Source: Ostrinia nubilalis
Lineage: Eukaryota > Arthropoda > Insecta > Lepidoptera > Crambidae
Length of the DNA: 64,000 bases
Assembly (NCBI RefSeq): GCF_963855985.1
Contig: NC_087112.1
Span: 4,032,501 to 4,096,500, forward strand
Direction: 5' to 3'
The translations under genes were made by a program, and so were the position numbers. Numbering within the stretch: position 1 is the stretch's first letter; every line of letters starts with the position of its first letter. Shown here one piece after another: positions 24,901-39,900 of this stretch. Below the pieces are notes generated by a model that did no database searches, was not told the DNA's origin, and was given only the letters and a program-made list of their open reading frames with translations.

Positions 24901-27900
24901 ACTCTCTGCCCATCGACGTCACTAAGGACGAGAGAACTGAATCCGCCATGAGCCATAAGAACATCATGGAGATGTCTCAAGGTAAGGTTAAAGAAATTAA
25001 ATAAATTTTGTTAAGGCCAAGATCTGTAAGTATTGGTCTTGGACTGAAATTAAAAAGAACAAGTGTTCAAAATTTAGAAATTACTAACTACTTAGATGAG
25101 ACGATGAATGTTGTTTATCGTGAAAAGGCGCGTCACGAGCTTTCATTATTTGTGTCGTAGGAATTATAAAGATTCTCGCCCGTATTCACGAACGATGCTT
25201 GCATAAGTGAAGCAGCAAATGGAACGCACAGCGTTGAATAGACCTCTATGATTGGTTCGTGTGTTACCCTGTGCGTTCACGCGCACTGTGAGACCTCATA
25301 GTAATGTTTGTGAATACGGGGGTCTGAATTCTGATGATGTCAAAACCAATAGAGCAGTGACTATCGTCTGTTTCATTGCATTTTCTAATTTCTCAAAAAA
25401 AATTGCAACTTTACGTATCGAGTTACTTTTTTCTCCAGGGTCAAAGGAATCTCTTTCCAAATGAAATTAAGCTCTGATACCAACTGATAGAGTCGTTTCT
25501 CCCAGGGTCCGTGAACGGGATGCCGTACCAGCCGCAGCAGGAGGTGGTGGTGAAGAGCATCAGCCGGTACAGCACTGCGCAGGCGCCGGAAGGCTACTGC
25601 TACAACGTGGATCCTACGCAGCCCAAGTCAGTGTTTAGAATAGAATAGAATAGTCCTATCCTATGCTTCCCTGACTCTACTATCCTGCTAATATGATAAA
25701 AATGTGAGAGTTTGTGAGAATGGATGGATGTTTGTTACTCTTTCACTCAAAAATACTTTGAACAGATGAAACTTTATAGTAATAAAATTCAGAGCTACAA
25801 TTTAGAACGAAACAATTGACAAACTTAGACTGAGTTGCACCATTTTACTTTAACTTTAACAAACGTCAAAAATCTGTCAAACTCAATACAAAAAGCACCG
25901 GTTATAATAATGAAGCTAGGTCTTACAGAAGTTTTGTCTTGGAAATTCTATGATTATTATTTTTGTTAATGAAGTTGAATAGTTTGTTAGTTTCAAAGAA
26001 TATTATTCATCTCCAATGATATTTTGTAATGAAATCCTTCTCTTTCATCATTTATTTCAGATTAATTAAATGTCTAATGAAACTCCTTATCATTCACGCT
26101 ATCTGAACATGGACCAACAGAAAAAAGCTGCAATGGAAGAAGTAAGTTAATTTCATAAGTTTCACTTTTAAAATGTTTGATTTCAATTTTTAGTTCTGTC
26201 TCTTTCAAAACTACGAATATAACAAAATAGTTATTATAATTAACTTTGCAAGGTATAATTTACTTTAACATTTCGAACGAGTTAACGTCTTCTGAATGTC
26301 GTAGGTCTTGAAATGGCGTTTTGTAATGTATCTTCAATTTTAGTTACTAAGCTACCAAATCATCTAGAAACATTATTGTCGGCGTGTCTTTTAGCTGCTA
26401 AATTGCGTGTTTTTCATAAGTTTACTGTGATAATATGAATGTTTGTTTCTGTGTAGCTTCCTGGTATCGTTTCTGGTGGACGCCCGAGGAGGGGCACTGC
26501 GGGGTTGCCGCGGGGGAGGGGTTAGAGTTATTGTACCCCCCTTATCTGCTCAGCAGCCTACTAGGATCACTTGCAGGTATGGAAATGAAAGAAATGTTAT
26601 CAGTTTGACTTCTTCTATCCTCTATCGGTCTTCTTCTGATATTTTGAATTTGGCTGTCAGAATTTAAGAACCCTTGTTTAGGAGGCTAGTGAGTACCTAC
26701 GTAAATATTTACTTACCTGTATGGAATTACTTACGATCTTATAAAATTCTAAAACAATGAGTAAGTCGTATTTTCTGATTCTGATTTTACTAAACACTTA
26801 AATAAGTAATTATTTAACATTTTCTAGATACCTCAAGCCGTCCAGGATCAACCACATGCCTCCCCTGATGGAGGGAGAGGCCCTGGCAGCAAGGGTTCTG
26901 GAGATGGGACCAGTTTCTGCTAAGTTCTTGGGGTAAGTTTTTCGTGGCCCTTGTAGGTAAATTCATTCCTTTGGTAAATTGAAACTAATTGATGGTGACT
27001 TCCATCAGGCCTGTGATACTCGAGGTGCCCCACTACGCGTCCCTCCGAGGGAAAGAGAGGGAGATAGTGATCCTCCGCTCCGACAACGGCACGAGCTGGC
27101 GCGAACACAACGCCGACGCCACTGATGACGTGGTTCAAGATATACTGCATGAGACTTTGGAAATTGAAGGTAAGGAAGGACATAGAGATGTTGTAAAACT
27201 ACCTTCAGAAAAAAACTTGTTTGATTTAACGAGTCAAGAAAGCAATGTTCACAATATAGGATTAGGTACTCATTGAAGACCTAGCGGATGGCAAATGAAA
27301 GACAAACGATAATGAAATGACGCTCAGAATTGATTCAAGCGTGTGCTTATGACCATTTTGTCCAACTCTCGAGTGCATCCAGGTTGCGCTTGACTATAAA
27401 TAATTGGTGACATAAGGTTGACAGATGACCTTATAAAGGTTGTAGCCAGGACGGCACTAGATGCAGGCCGCTTTTAACCGGTCAATCTGGAAATCATTGG
27501 GGGAGGTCTATGTCCTGTAGCTGAAGTGATGATGACGATAAGATGAATGTTAAGACCAATCTTGATTCCTACTTTGATGTGTCGTTTTATAATACTTGAA
27601 TTTCTTCTAACAGAAACCAATGAAGAGGAGAAAGGCTGGGACGCGCCGCGCGTGACCCGCATCCTGACGCACGACTTCCCGCAGTACTTCGCGGTCATAT
27701 CCCGGATCCGGCAGGAGGTGCACGCTATCGGGCCTGAAGGTAACCTTGAATATCCTTCTTAATAATAATACCTCAAGATACTATACAAAAAGAAAACTGC
27801 CAAGAACCACAAGTACAGAATTTATGACAACACATCAAGCAAAATGCTGTAGTCTTTTGCAGTTGAAATAGGCGCTATTTTGCAAAAAAAATGTGTAGTA

Positions 27901-30900
27901 TGATGTGCTATCGACTGTACCTAAGGATGAAGTGACCCTTGAGATTGCATCAAGATTTAAACATTGATGCAGTTATGTACCCTTGTACTCTTACAATGTA
28001 TTTACTTGTTGGAAGGTCCATTTTGCATCTGAATTTTCGTCTGGTGATCCAGTCACTTGACTCCCGAATTCTCAATTTTGTTTAACCGACCTTACCACCA
28101 TTTATTTAAAGTTTGATCTTCATTTAGGAACTCTTCTAATATTTTTGCAAAAATATTCAAAATAATATTAAATTACTCTATTCAAGGTGGCATGGTATCC
28201 AGTTCCGTGGTTCCCCAAGTGCAAGCGGTGTTCCCTCAGGGCGCCCTCACCAAGAAGATCAAAGTCGGCCTCCAGGTAAACCTCTTCAAGCCTCGTAAGG
28301 GCGTCAAGGACAAAAACCTCAAAAAGATCACGGTCAATAACGTTTCTAAGAAAAAACGCTTCTCCCTCATTTGGTAGGGTCAAAACAGAAACCAAGAGTT
28401 TAAAAACAGCTTTAAAATTGTATACTGCGCTATGTTTGGTATTAATGAATGTGTAATGTGACGTTGTGGAAGGATAGTTACTCTTTCATCTGATGCTTCA
28501 TAGTCAACAATTAGAGCTACATCGCAGTCGCCTTCAAGTGTAGTTTATTCCCTTCTGAAATCTATATTTATACCTTTTAGTGTTAAAGAAACTGTGGATT
28601 TTGTAAGTCTTTCAATTCCACATTCTATTGCCTTCACAATTTTAAAGAACATCGAAATAGGTTCTGAATAGATTAAGTATTTTTCTAGTCACTCGTAGTT
28701 ACCATTCTGAGTATTATTCATTGAATGTAATGTGCCATAACATCAACTAAAACGTCTTTTGGTAAAGTTATACTATTGAAATACGAATTTGTTTTTATAC
28801 TATAATCACCATAATAAATATTAGTAATCAACACTATCTTAAAAAGTTACAATATTATTGTATTCTTGATACTCTTTTGTATAGTTTCATATCCAATCTT
28901 TAATTTAAAATTCGACGTAGTCGGCTATTTGCTTGTACTATACGATATTCATATAACGATTTTTACCAATTACACTTAATAACGTTATTCTTATAGCTTT
29001 GTATAGCTTTATAATTTTATCTACAAGTACTTTCTTATCATTTTTATCAACAATTGGTGTTGGAATGATTGATTGATCTAGTATTCTTATACTTTTATGG
29101 TTTTAATCGCCAAAACGGTTGTGTTCAATTTTATCAGTAGTTTTTAGATTAACTAAAGTACAAAATGGAAATGCCAAATTTTTACCAATCTTTTTTTACA
29201 TTGTTAGGAATAATTTTTAAGTTTATATCGATTTTATTTTGTTCTTTTCAACGGAGATACCTGCAGCAATATAGTTTAGCTTTTATATTTTCGGAAGTTT
29301 AAAATAAATTATTTCACTTAATTGAAATAATTGTATCTCGTTGGAAAGAAAGGCTTAGTTGTATACCTAATCATTTACGAGGAACGTGTCGATTTTATTC
29401 CATTGCTTAAAATTTTCTCACATATCGTAATTTTACTATTCATACAAGCTCACTTACTATCTACAAACAAAGTGATTAATTAGTTTATGAAATAATAATA
29501 AACCAGCATTTAGGATGTACGTTACTCCTTAGGAATAATGTCATACCCAATAAATTTAGAATTAACTTAAAAATGTTTAAGCAAAACTCATGTAGTGGGA
29601 ATTTCAATAAAATGTATTTAATATCATCGTTTGTTTTTTGTAATAAGCAAAGTTGAAATATGAAATCACTGTCAATCAGTCGGGTTTCTCACACTGCGTT
29701 TGAACGCTACATCTAAAGTAAATCTTCTCTAGTTGGTCTTTAGGTTCAGATTTTATTAGCATGATAAGATACTATTGTATTCCTTATAATGTATGAACTT
29801 TGTACTTTATAATTTTGTGTGATTTAACTGAACTTGTAACTGGAGTGACGTATGATTTTACTAGCTAAGTAGAAATAAATAAGTATTTTTAAGGTAATGG
29901 CTAAATTTATTGGGTAATGTCTCTATGCTTTTATGTTCAATTGTTATTTGAATGTTATGCGATTATGTGCATTATTTCCTAAAGACCAAACGTGAGACTT
30001 GCATGATTGTATTTTGTTTATGTTTGCTGTATTATTTTTGGATGTTTAAAGCTTATTAATTTTTAGTATCAAAGTGTGTTGCATCTTGTTTTGAAGCGCA
30101 TGTGTGAGAAATAGAAGATTCTGCTACACACGTACAGAGAAAATAATATGATTTATTTTTTAAATGCTTTCCCTGTGATTTCATATGTTCATATTTGCTT
30201 ATTTTTGCACCAAATGCTCTACGCCACCTACCTTTTATTTCAAAAGAAAATTATTACTTCCTTATGTTCTTTTATAAAAGAAAATTGTGTTAGTAGAAAG
30301 ATTTATACGTTTTTTTTTTTTCAAAAAAAAAAACAGAAAAGAAACATCTGATAACAATTCAATTTATGTTGCATCTGAAATGGTAAGTGATATCTTAATA
30401 TTATTTACCAAAATTATTATTACAATTTAATTTTGCAATTCACGTGACCGCTTTTTGGCAAAATCCGCGTTTGGTCTTTAGAAATAATGAAGGGTTAGAA
30501 AATGAAACTCTCAACATAATAGGAGATATGGTTTTTCAGGCTCAGATAATAGATTCGGAGTTGACCGCAAAATTATTGGGACGAGGCGTAGCAGTGTCAC
30601 CCGTAGTGACAGTTGAACCACGGAGAAGGAAGTTCCATAAAGCTATCACTCTGAGTATGCCGGCTCCAAGACCTCATACTCAGGGCATGACGAACCAATA
30701 CAGCACATCTTCAGCACCGACCCTTAGACTTCTCTGCTCCATATCAGGTATGATTACAATAGTTTGCTTTTATATTACTACAGATCTATTGAGTTATAGA
30801 TATGGCCGGGGACTTTTATCAAATAGCTAAAGTTTTATCAATTAAATTAACATACTGTATAAAAGAAACTTTGAAACGTTTCACTTATGGAATTAAGTGC

Positions 30901-33900
30901 CATTTGGCTTGATAAACGGTCCTTCAGTCAGAAATAACTGAGTGATCTGTGTGAAGTGTTGCAATGGAGTATGGCTTGTACTTGCTACCTTGACGACATA
31001 ATAATTTGCTTGCAAACTCGTGAGGTAAGTCTGCCTATGATATAAGTAATTAGGCTTGAGATAATCGGCTTTCATTTATTAGGTAAAATGAGTTTAGTGA
31101 AGTGAAACCAATATTCCATTACAACACGTTAGCTAAGTAGAATTTAAATAGACAAATTCAACCATTCAATCAACTTGTTTAGGTTCGAATAGCGTTTACT
31201 GTCTTAACATTATGAGATCGGTAGAGTTTTACCTAGATTTTGATCATTTTACGAATTGATTGTGTATTATAGTCAAAACGATAGAGTTCAATCAATCTGT
31301 ATCTTAATATAGACTTTTTTTTCCTTGATAAATTTTATTAAATAGTGTAGCTAACAGAAATATTACAGTTGTAGATTTACAACTCCCAATTTCATAGACA
31401 AAGGGATGAGCATGTTATTTTTGACAAGTTTAGCTTAGAATCATTCTCGATGATCAAAACCATTACATGTAGGTAAACGTTATGAAGTGAATATGAGCTC
31501 ATAAACAAAACTCTTATCAACCTAATCAAGCAACTAAGCGCTTATAGCAAATACACCAAGCAGCTAAAGGGACGCGTCCCTGTGTGTGCGTATTGTGCGT
31601 GTCTACATTGTCTTTGTTCTCGTGTTTGTGTGTGTTGCACGCTCACCGTGTGTGGCGCTATATAATGTGCTGCCACCTATCGGCGCGCCAACAGGGGTAT
31701 TTCGCAAACGATCTCTCGAAGGTAAAAAATTAGAAATATTATAAAACAGAATCAAAATATCGGTTTGAGTTTCATTGTTTTCAGTTGAAAATTTCTTTTT
31801 CCTATACAAATTTTGCGTTAATGATTTTTCACCGAGTCATTATTTCTATGTGATATTTATACTCTAAGATCGATTCGAAGAGTATAACTATCAGACACAT
31901 TGATTTTCTTCCCTCTATCACTTTTGAATGCTTTTCCATTTTTGCTTCTCATACATTCTTCCTCTTTGCACGGGCTGAGATTTTTACGCTTTGTTAATTC
32001 ACGTTCACTCTGTATCATACCATACATGTGTCTTGGGACGTCAAGAAGTGCACTGCGACTTACTCACTGGACGTTGTCGGTTTAGAACAAGTGTACAAAT
32101 AAACATAAAACCTAGACATAACTAACTGCAACTGTATTGGCACATTGTAAGAGGTTGATGACACAATATATCTGTTTGTTTAGTATAAGCGTAATGATAA
32201 ACTAATATAATCGATGCGGTGCCATATACGCCATATTCATTTCACTATAAGCGTCAGTGTTCCCAAAATTTTATTTAGTTGCTTGTACTTATCTCAGAGT
32301 TCTTTTCCAAAACGGCCTATCAGTTTTGTTCCATTTCATCTTCTCTCCGTTTGTCTCATTTCTGTTCTTATCATTATTTCACTAAACACGTTTTGGTTTT
32401 TATATTTATTTTCGTTCAATTGGATTTTGGGCTATGTTCAGTGAATGTCCTTCGAGAGATCTGTTTTTCGAAAAACCAGACTGCAAATTCTTTAATTAGT
32501 TTGATGACGTAGATTCATTGTTTTCGTTTTGAGACTAAAGCACTATATTTGTAAGAAACAGGTGACAGAACACAGTGTGCCACATTATCAGTCACTTTTT
32601 CATTTGTAAACAATACAAAAATGGTACGTTATTTGTTTTTGTGTGATGTGTTGTCTTTGCTTGTTGTGTGTTTGCTATATAGGCCGTTTTGGAAACATTT
32701 TCTGTTGATTTTGTTTCGTTTCTTACTGACCTATCTTTCAGATTTCCAATCTATCTTCTACATTGTTTTAAAGAAAACTTTGTGTTTACTGTAAAACTGT
32801 TACACTTCTGAAACTTTCACAATACTCGTAATGTATAAACGTTTACGTAGTCGATATTAGTTTTAATTGCGTAGAAATTTATAATAGTATGGTGAAGATG
32901 ATTTAGAAGTAAAGGCCTGCTTTGGCATGCTAAAATATTATAGGTAGCATCATATATTACGGCAGTTGGTACAGCTACTGTCTTTTTAGCTTCCATTGTT
33001 CGTCTAGCATTGAGAGAGACTTGAGAGTAGCAGCATTGTATAGCAAGTGTTGTTGTGGAGTTGGTATTGGTAGGTAAATTGAGTTTTCTGATGGCAGGAG
33101 GGACGAACCGCGCGCACTGGGAGGATGTGACGGAGAACACTCCACTGACCTTCGTGAATGACTGCGTGTCGTTCACCACGACTGTCTCGGCTCGGTATTG
33201 GCTCATCGACTGCCGCCATATTGAAGACGCCACTAAAATGGCTACAGAATTGTACAGGTACGACAAACGCTAGTGATGTTGCTATTTTTATCTAGACTTC
33301 TCCATGGCAATAAGTAAGTATATCAGTCTCTAAGCACTCTAAATAACTATTTTATCTTGTACTTAGCTACAGATAAAAGTTTAGCTTAGTACCTAATCCT
33401 TTAATAATCCTTCCTTATACAGTTGCTTTCTTATACACATCTAAATGTGTAATGATTATAATTTTAGGGAGGCGATCCATGTGCCATTCATGGCTCGGTT
33501 CGTGGTGTACGCCAAGCGGACCGATGACTGCCAGGCCCAGCTTCGCATGTTCTGTGTCACCGACGACAAGGAGGACAAGGCCTTGGAGAGGATCGAACGG
33601 TTCATACAAGTCGCCAAGAGCAGGGATGTTGAGGTATACAATACATAATTTAATTTTGTAAAAGTTCCAAATGAAATTGTAAGAGTCGATGCTTAACGTC
33701 TTTGATATCATTTATGTCTGTATTCTTGAGTTCACTCTTTTTCCTTTCTATTTTTGTACCATCATCATCAGTTCATTTAGTCTCTAATTCAAAAGAGGTA
33801 CGGTCTATTTACTGGAGGCCATGCTGGCCAGACGGATTGAGGATGCCTGATGTTTAAATATTTTTCGCTTAATCCCTTTTTACGACATCCATGGGAAGAG

Positions 33901-36900
33901 TGGTAGTGCTATTTTGGTTCAATGGCATATAATTAAACCAATATTACGTTGTAACAGACTTATTGTCTATTTCAAGGTCCACGAAGGCAAGCCCATCTAC
34001 CTAGAGTTTGGTGGCAACCTGGTCCCAGTGGCCAAGTCTGGAGAACAGCTGTCGATTCCGTTTCGTGCGTTCCGGGAAAATCGCGTGGCGTTCCCTGTGA
34101 TGATCAAGACCCAGGATCTGGAGCCGATCTGCCGCTGCCAGTTCATGAGGGATCCGAAGGTTCCTAAGGGTGAACCGTCGCCGGCACCGGTAAGTTTCTA
34201 CACAATACTAAGTTTAATTAAAATGCAATTTGTATTTTATCAATCAGCTGTAGATGGAAGCGTACCCATTATGTTTAACAGTCACAGAGTTTGAGAGCCT
34301 TGATATACTGCAGTCACTGAATAATGACATAGTAGAATAAGAGTAGTTTATTTAACGAAGTCTTTAAAGTCTACAGTTGTTTAAGAGTCTATATGTTACG
34401 GTCAAAGTGATAAATGTGAAAATTATGAATAATCGCCGGTTATTATGAATAATTACCGCATGATTTGGTAAATGTGATTAATATGAGATCATTTTAGTGT
34501 GTATAAACTAAATAGGCGGCTTAGGATTAGGCCGCCGCACCCTAACCTATTTTTCACTATAAATCAAAACAATGTGTTATAGGCATTATGGCAAAGTAAT
34601 GTTATGCAAAAAACATTCCAAACGCATTTTGCCAAATTATATTAATATATGATATCAAAACGTTCAAAATGTGAGGCTGTACATGAGCGCTGTACACGAG
34701 CCGGTGTTCTCTTTTATGGTGTTTGTTAGTATTAAGGTTACATTATGAAATAATCACTGATAAATGTGATTAATTTATCTCTTTTACCAAGCCTGTCGGT
34801 AATTATTCATAATAACCGGCGATTATTCATAATTTTCAATTTATCACATTAACCGTAACATATACATCGTTAAAAGAAGTCATATTAGTCAAAGTCTATG
34901 AAAATTCCCAGACAAAAAAGCAAAGGGAAAAGCTACAGTTATAGTCCCATAATAAGTTCGATCAAGAGCTAGCATAGTAATGAGAAAAAAAAGCAGAAAC
35001 ACTATGAAATGTCCTGTAATTGATTAATTGATAGAGTCACTTATCCTCCCAAAAATCAATCTTCCCAATAGATCGCCGTCCTGAACATAATGGTTCCTGA
35101 CGATACATCAGTGGAGAGGACGAGCCCTCAGCCGACTGACACGGTGCCGCTGCGCACTGAGGAGCAAGAGCTGATATGGAGGCAACGACTCAGCGACCCG
35201 AGGTAATTAACTGGTAGAACTTTCATTCATCATAATTCGGTCTACTAAACAATAGAACTTTCTTGTCTTTGAGCTACTAATTTGGAGATTCCCAAAGTCC
35301 TATAAAAAAGACCTAAGAAGCACGGAACGACAATAAAAAGTGCCTTTTTTTTCTTTTTATCAACGAATATGTCACAGTCAAAACTCAACCAGTCAAAAGT
35401 ATATTTGAGTACCAAAATAGTCAAAATAAAAAAGTACTTAACCAGCAAAATCAATCAAAAGACTTTTGACCGCAGGCAATCGTATTTTTTACTGAATTAA
35501 CAGTCAGTAGTTTTCCAAATGCAGTATCCCTTTAAAATGAATTGGTGACTTTATTGGTACTCTTGAGAAATCTTATTGAACTGAATGATTTATTTTTAAA
35601 GGGTCAAGTTTTCTTTAATAAATCGAATTGCTCGTGAAATAAACATGTATGTACATACTTAGGTTGGAAGACATTTGCAACCTCCTCGGCAAAGACTGGG
35701 TGGCGCTGGCGTACGAGCTGGGAGTCAGCGTGGCCACCGTCAACCAGATCCAAGCCAAGAGGATCACGGCTGCTGAGCAGGCGCAGCTCATGCTGAAGCT
35801 TTGGAAGACGCAGTCTGGTACCAAGGCCCAAGGTAGGAATACAATAACTACATAATATGTATAGATTTGGAGGAGGACTTGGTGGTTCTCGTACTAGACT
35901 ACAATACAGTCTTGAGGCTACATAGTTTAAGGCTTGGGGCTACCAAGTGGATTTCACTGCTAGACTTTACGACTAGACTAGGCCTTCTCTAAAGTTTTCT
36001 TCAACGACCGATCCTGTGCTGGTGGCATCAAGATGCTTTCAGATACAGCCACTAGATCATCGGTCCACCGAGTGAGAGGCACACATTGCGTTTTTCACTC
36101 CATGGTCATAGATACAGTCGTGGGGACTGAGTAATGTTCAATTTCACTGTATGGGTTACATTGACGGTCAAACTGTAAATGCTCGCTTCCCTGGCTAAAT
36201 AGGAGTAGCAAGGGCGGTAAAGAGAGGTGGAACTAGTCCTGTAATAATTGGTATTCACACTTTTTGCAGACACTTCATTGGAACTGGCCCTATGCCGTAT
36301 TGGTAGAGATGACATCATTGCACCTCAATCGGAAGTCACAAACGAGAGGCGCATCCAGAGGAACATCTACCAAGAGAGACAAGCTTCTGAGGAAATCGAG
36401 GCTTACAAAGGTATTGCCGAAATAAAATTCTTAATTTTGTCGCTAATACACTCGACATCAAATAAATCGCACCTCCCGCGACGAGCATTTTCAAACGTAT
36501 GCATCCCCACTTCTCACCAATATTGGCACCATTTTAAAGCCTAGTTCTAAACTTCATTTCATTAAAGGAAAGGTTTTTACCCCAAAAATGTGTCTTCAGA
36601 AGGATCCAGAGCCACTTCTTCAAAAAATAGGTAGTTACGCTTGAGCCAACTTTTATGGCTATAAAACTGTTAAGTTGGAATTAATCGCTATCCATCTGTT
36701 AAAGAGGACACGTGAGATCATAATTTGGTATTATAACCATAAAAATTGGTCTAATTGATCCCAGAGGTGAACCCAAAGTGAGGTCTTTTTTCAAGTCACT
36801 TTTATGGTATTTGTTAATCATTTATTAAGAAATTAAATGTGTTTTTCTTTAAGGATATTTATAGGGCTTTCAAATAACACCAATATTGTTAGGGTACCAT

Positions 36901-39900
36901 GATTGTGTCAGAAGAAAATGTTTAAAGTTCGCGTCGCGGAAGGTGCGGTTTATTTGATGTTGAGTATATTATGTAGTCTATTCACAGGTAAATTGCCTAA
37001 CTGGGTAGGTTCTTGTGGTAATATAGCGGTACGAGACGGGTTTTAAGTGACAGAACTAACAGAGCTATCATTCTGATCGAAAGAAGATAATAAATTATGC
37101 GCTATAGCTATACCTTCAAATGTTAATAACACATTTTGATTCTAATATTAATATTTATTTCATAGCTGAAGAGGATAATAAACTTAAAGACAAAATATAC
37201 GACGAAAACCAAATTGCCGAGCGTCTGCACAGAGAATCTGAGCAAGACCATGAAGACGAAGCTAAATATTCTCCAGAAGAGAAGTCGATAGTGGATAAGA
37301 GTGAGTCTTTAGTGGACAGAACTCCCACGCCTAGTGAAGAAAGTGAGGAGGACGAAGGTCAGTCAAACAATGCATTTTAACTACTTGATAAGACTAGACA
37401 GTAAGTTAAGACTATTATTTTATGGATGTAACTACAAAAATATTGTTTTTTGACAGATGTGAAGCGTAGTGTAGCAGAAAGGAAGGAACAAATAACAAGG
37501 AAGTTGAGCTCAAGTAAAATACCGGCGTCAAAGCAAAAGAAAGAAATTAGAGAAGAAATCATTGAAATCAAGACTCAGATCAAACCTGACATTAAAAAGT
37601 TCCATGATATTGAACAACAAGTGCAGGTAAGCTTCTTCAAAAATAGTCTCAGAAATCTTAAATCAGTGTTTACATGTAACAACACTGTTCAATATTGTTA
37701 CTACTACATATTTTACTAATATTTCATTGCACATACAGGTTAAGGAAAAAGATCCCAAATTAGAGCGAACGCGTTCAAAAACGTCTCCAGAAACTCTTGA
37801 AGAGACCGAAGAAATAGAAATTCACAGAGAAGAGATAGTTGAAGTAAAGAAAGAAGAACCAAAACCTGTGGAACGGCCAGTTGAACAATTTAGAAAGTTT
37901 GACCCATCGTCTCCTGCTAAACCAACACCTAAACATCTACAGAGGCACATGAGAAACGAATCTATGCGATTCCCCTCAGGTGATTTCTCCAACGTTACTA
38001 TCACTCCAAGGAAATCAGTTACGGAAACAACAGAAGTGAAACAAGTAATTGAAAAAGTTGACACATTTACTAAGGAGGTTATATCACAAAAAGAAATCGT
38101 TAGTTCTAAAGTTGAAGAAAAACTAGACGATGGTGAAAAGTCCCCAGAACTTGTCACTGAAGATGACAAAGATATCGCAGAAGCTACGTTACGGGATAAG
38201 ATCAGTTCATTTGAATCTAAAATACCTAAAGAACCGTCAATTGACTTACCTAAAACTACAGTCAAGCTAACAAAAGAAGCATTGAAAAAACACACATTAG
38301 CACAGGAACAAGGCAATGAATATACACAAGAGTTTGTAAGGGAACAGTCTAAGCAAATCTCAAGCATGGAAACTCAGGAGCACATGGTTCATAAAGTTTC
38401 GGTTGAAACTGAGAGACAAGTCGAAACTGTAAAATCTGTAAAGGAAACTATTCAGCACTTTGATTCTAAAATTAAATATGAAGATAAAGGCAAACCCTAT
38501 TCAAAGACAATAAGAACGGATTCAACTCTAGTTCAAGTGTCATCAGAAGAAGATAGTGAATTCCTAAAGAAATCAACCGACTCAGAAACTGAAACTGAGT
38601 CACAAACAACTGTAAAGGTAGATAAATTAGAACAAAAAATTAAATCAAAGATAGACAAAGAATCGTTCGCCTTCAAAGGCTTGAAGGATGGATTTGAATT
38701 GAAATCCAAGGACCCCAAAACTATTCCCGAGCAAGACGATAAAAAGTCGGACGATGATGATAAGAAAGATGATCATCATGTGGCCATTAAGTTAGAGAAG
38801 CAAATGACAGAAGAGCTAAGATCTAAAGTTAGCGAAGAAGAAATTACAGAAGCTGTGGAAGAAAAAGAAGTTTCTGTTAGTGACAAATTAAAGGATAAGG
38901 TAAGTTCGGGAAATATTATGAAATAAAAAAATGTGTGTAATTTTTCTTTACCTACTATTTTAAAAAAATTGGCTTCATCGAAAATAAATTATTAATTTTA
39001 TTCCTATCACCTATTTTGGTTACTAAACATTTACAACTTCCATTTATTTCTGTTATATTTGTTTGTAGATTGAGCCTCAACTGTCAATAGCTAGCACAAA
39101 ATCTGACCTAAGTAAACATACTAAGACTGATTCCATAAGCTCTGACGTGCAAGATCTTATTGGTCGTAAGATTTCTCAAGAGTCGCCTGTGCCATCAGGC
39201 ATAGAAAAGACCGACTCACTTGCCGATTTACAGCAAAGCACTGAAAAAGATTTCAGTTTTATTTCACAAACTGAATCTAAGGTAAATACTAAAAACCTTT
39301 TCAAGTAGTATACAATCGGCAAAAGCTAGCTCAATTCATGTTTATTTCAATCAAGTATCTTTTTATTTCTCTGCTACTTAATTTGGTTGTTTAAACGATA
39401 ATTTGAATTCTCTTCCTCAAAATGTGAATAACTTTTTAGATAACTTTTATTAGGTATTTTAATGTTATGCAAGAGTTCAATAATAATGACTAACTTGTAG
39501 GTATATTCCAAGGATTCAAAGCACCGTAGTGACTCACTGGACGAAGCGTCTCAGTTCTCAGACTTAGAGGATCAGATCGGTACCAGTCCAGCTCACCGAC
39601 CTGTAGACAAAGATGTCAGTCACGTCGTATCCAAGACTGAAGTAAAAACTATAACTGTCGTCTCAGATAAAACTACACATGCTAGAGATCAAACTCTAGA
39701 GTTCCTCAGATACGAAAGTGAATACAGTGCACAAATTCATGCACCTACTATTGACGCGAAAGACGCAGAAAAGGTGGGTATGGTCGATCCCAAATTCAGG
39801 CCATCGTTAAACCTTGTGTTATTTGTGATAAAACTTTCTATTGAATATTTGATAATAGAGCTGATATGTTTACTTTTAATAAGTCTACTTCTAGCGTGTG

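Noticed and set aside
26070..26141. ATG-initiated frame [20 protein letters not shown] as a possible alternative first exon
   Set aside because: Its donor phase does not match exon 21, and the frame that does match gives the conserved LQWKN-FLVSF join through the 21-nt microexon. An ATG reading is then unnecessary.
37822..38367. 181-codon minus-strand frame
   Set aside because: Shadow of exon 35, with no family signature and no splice or promoter context.
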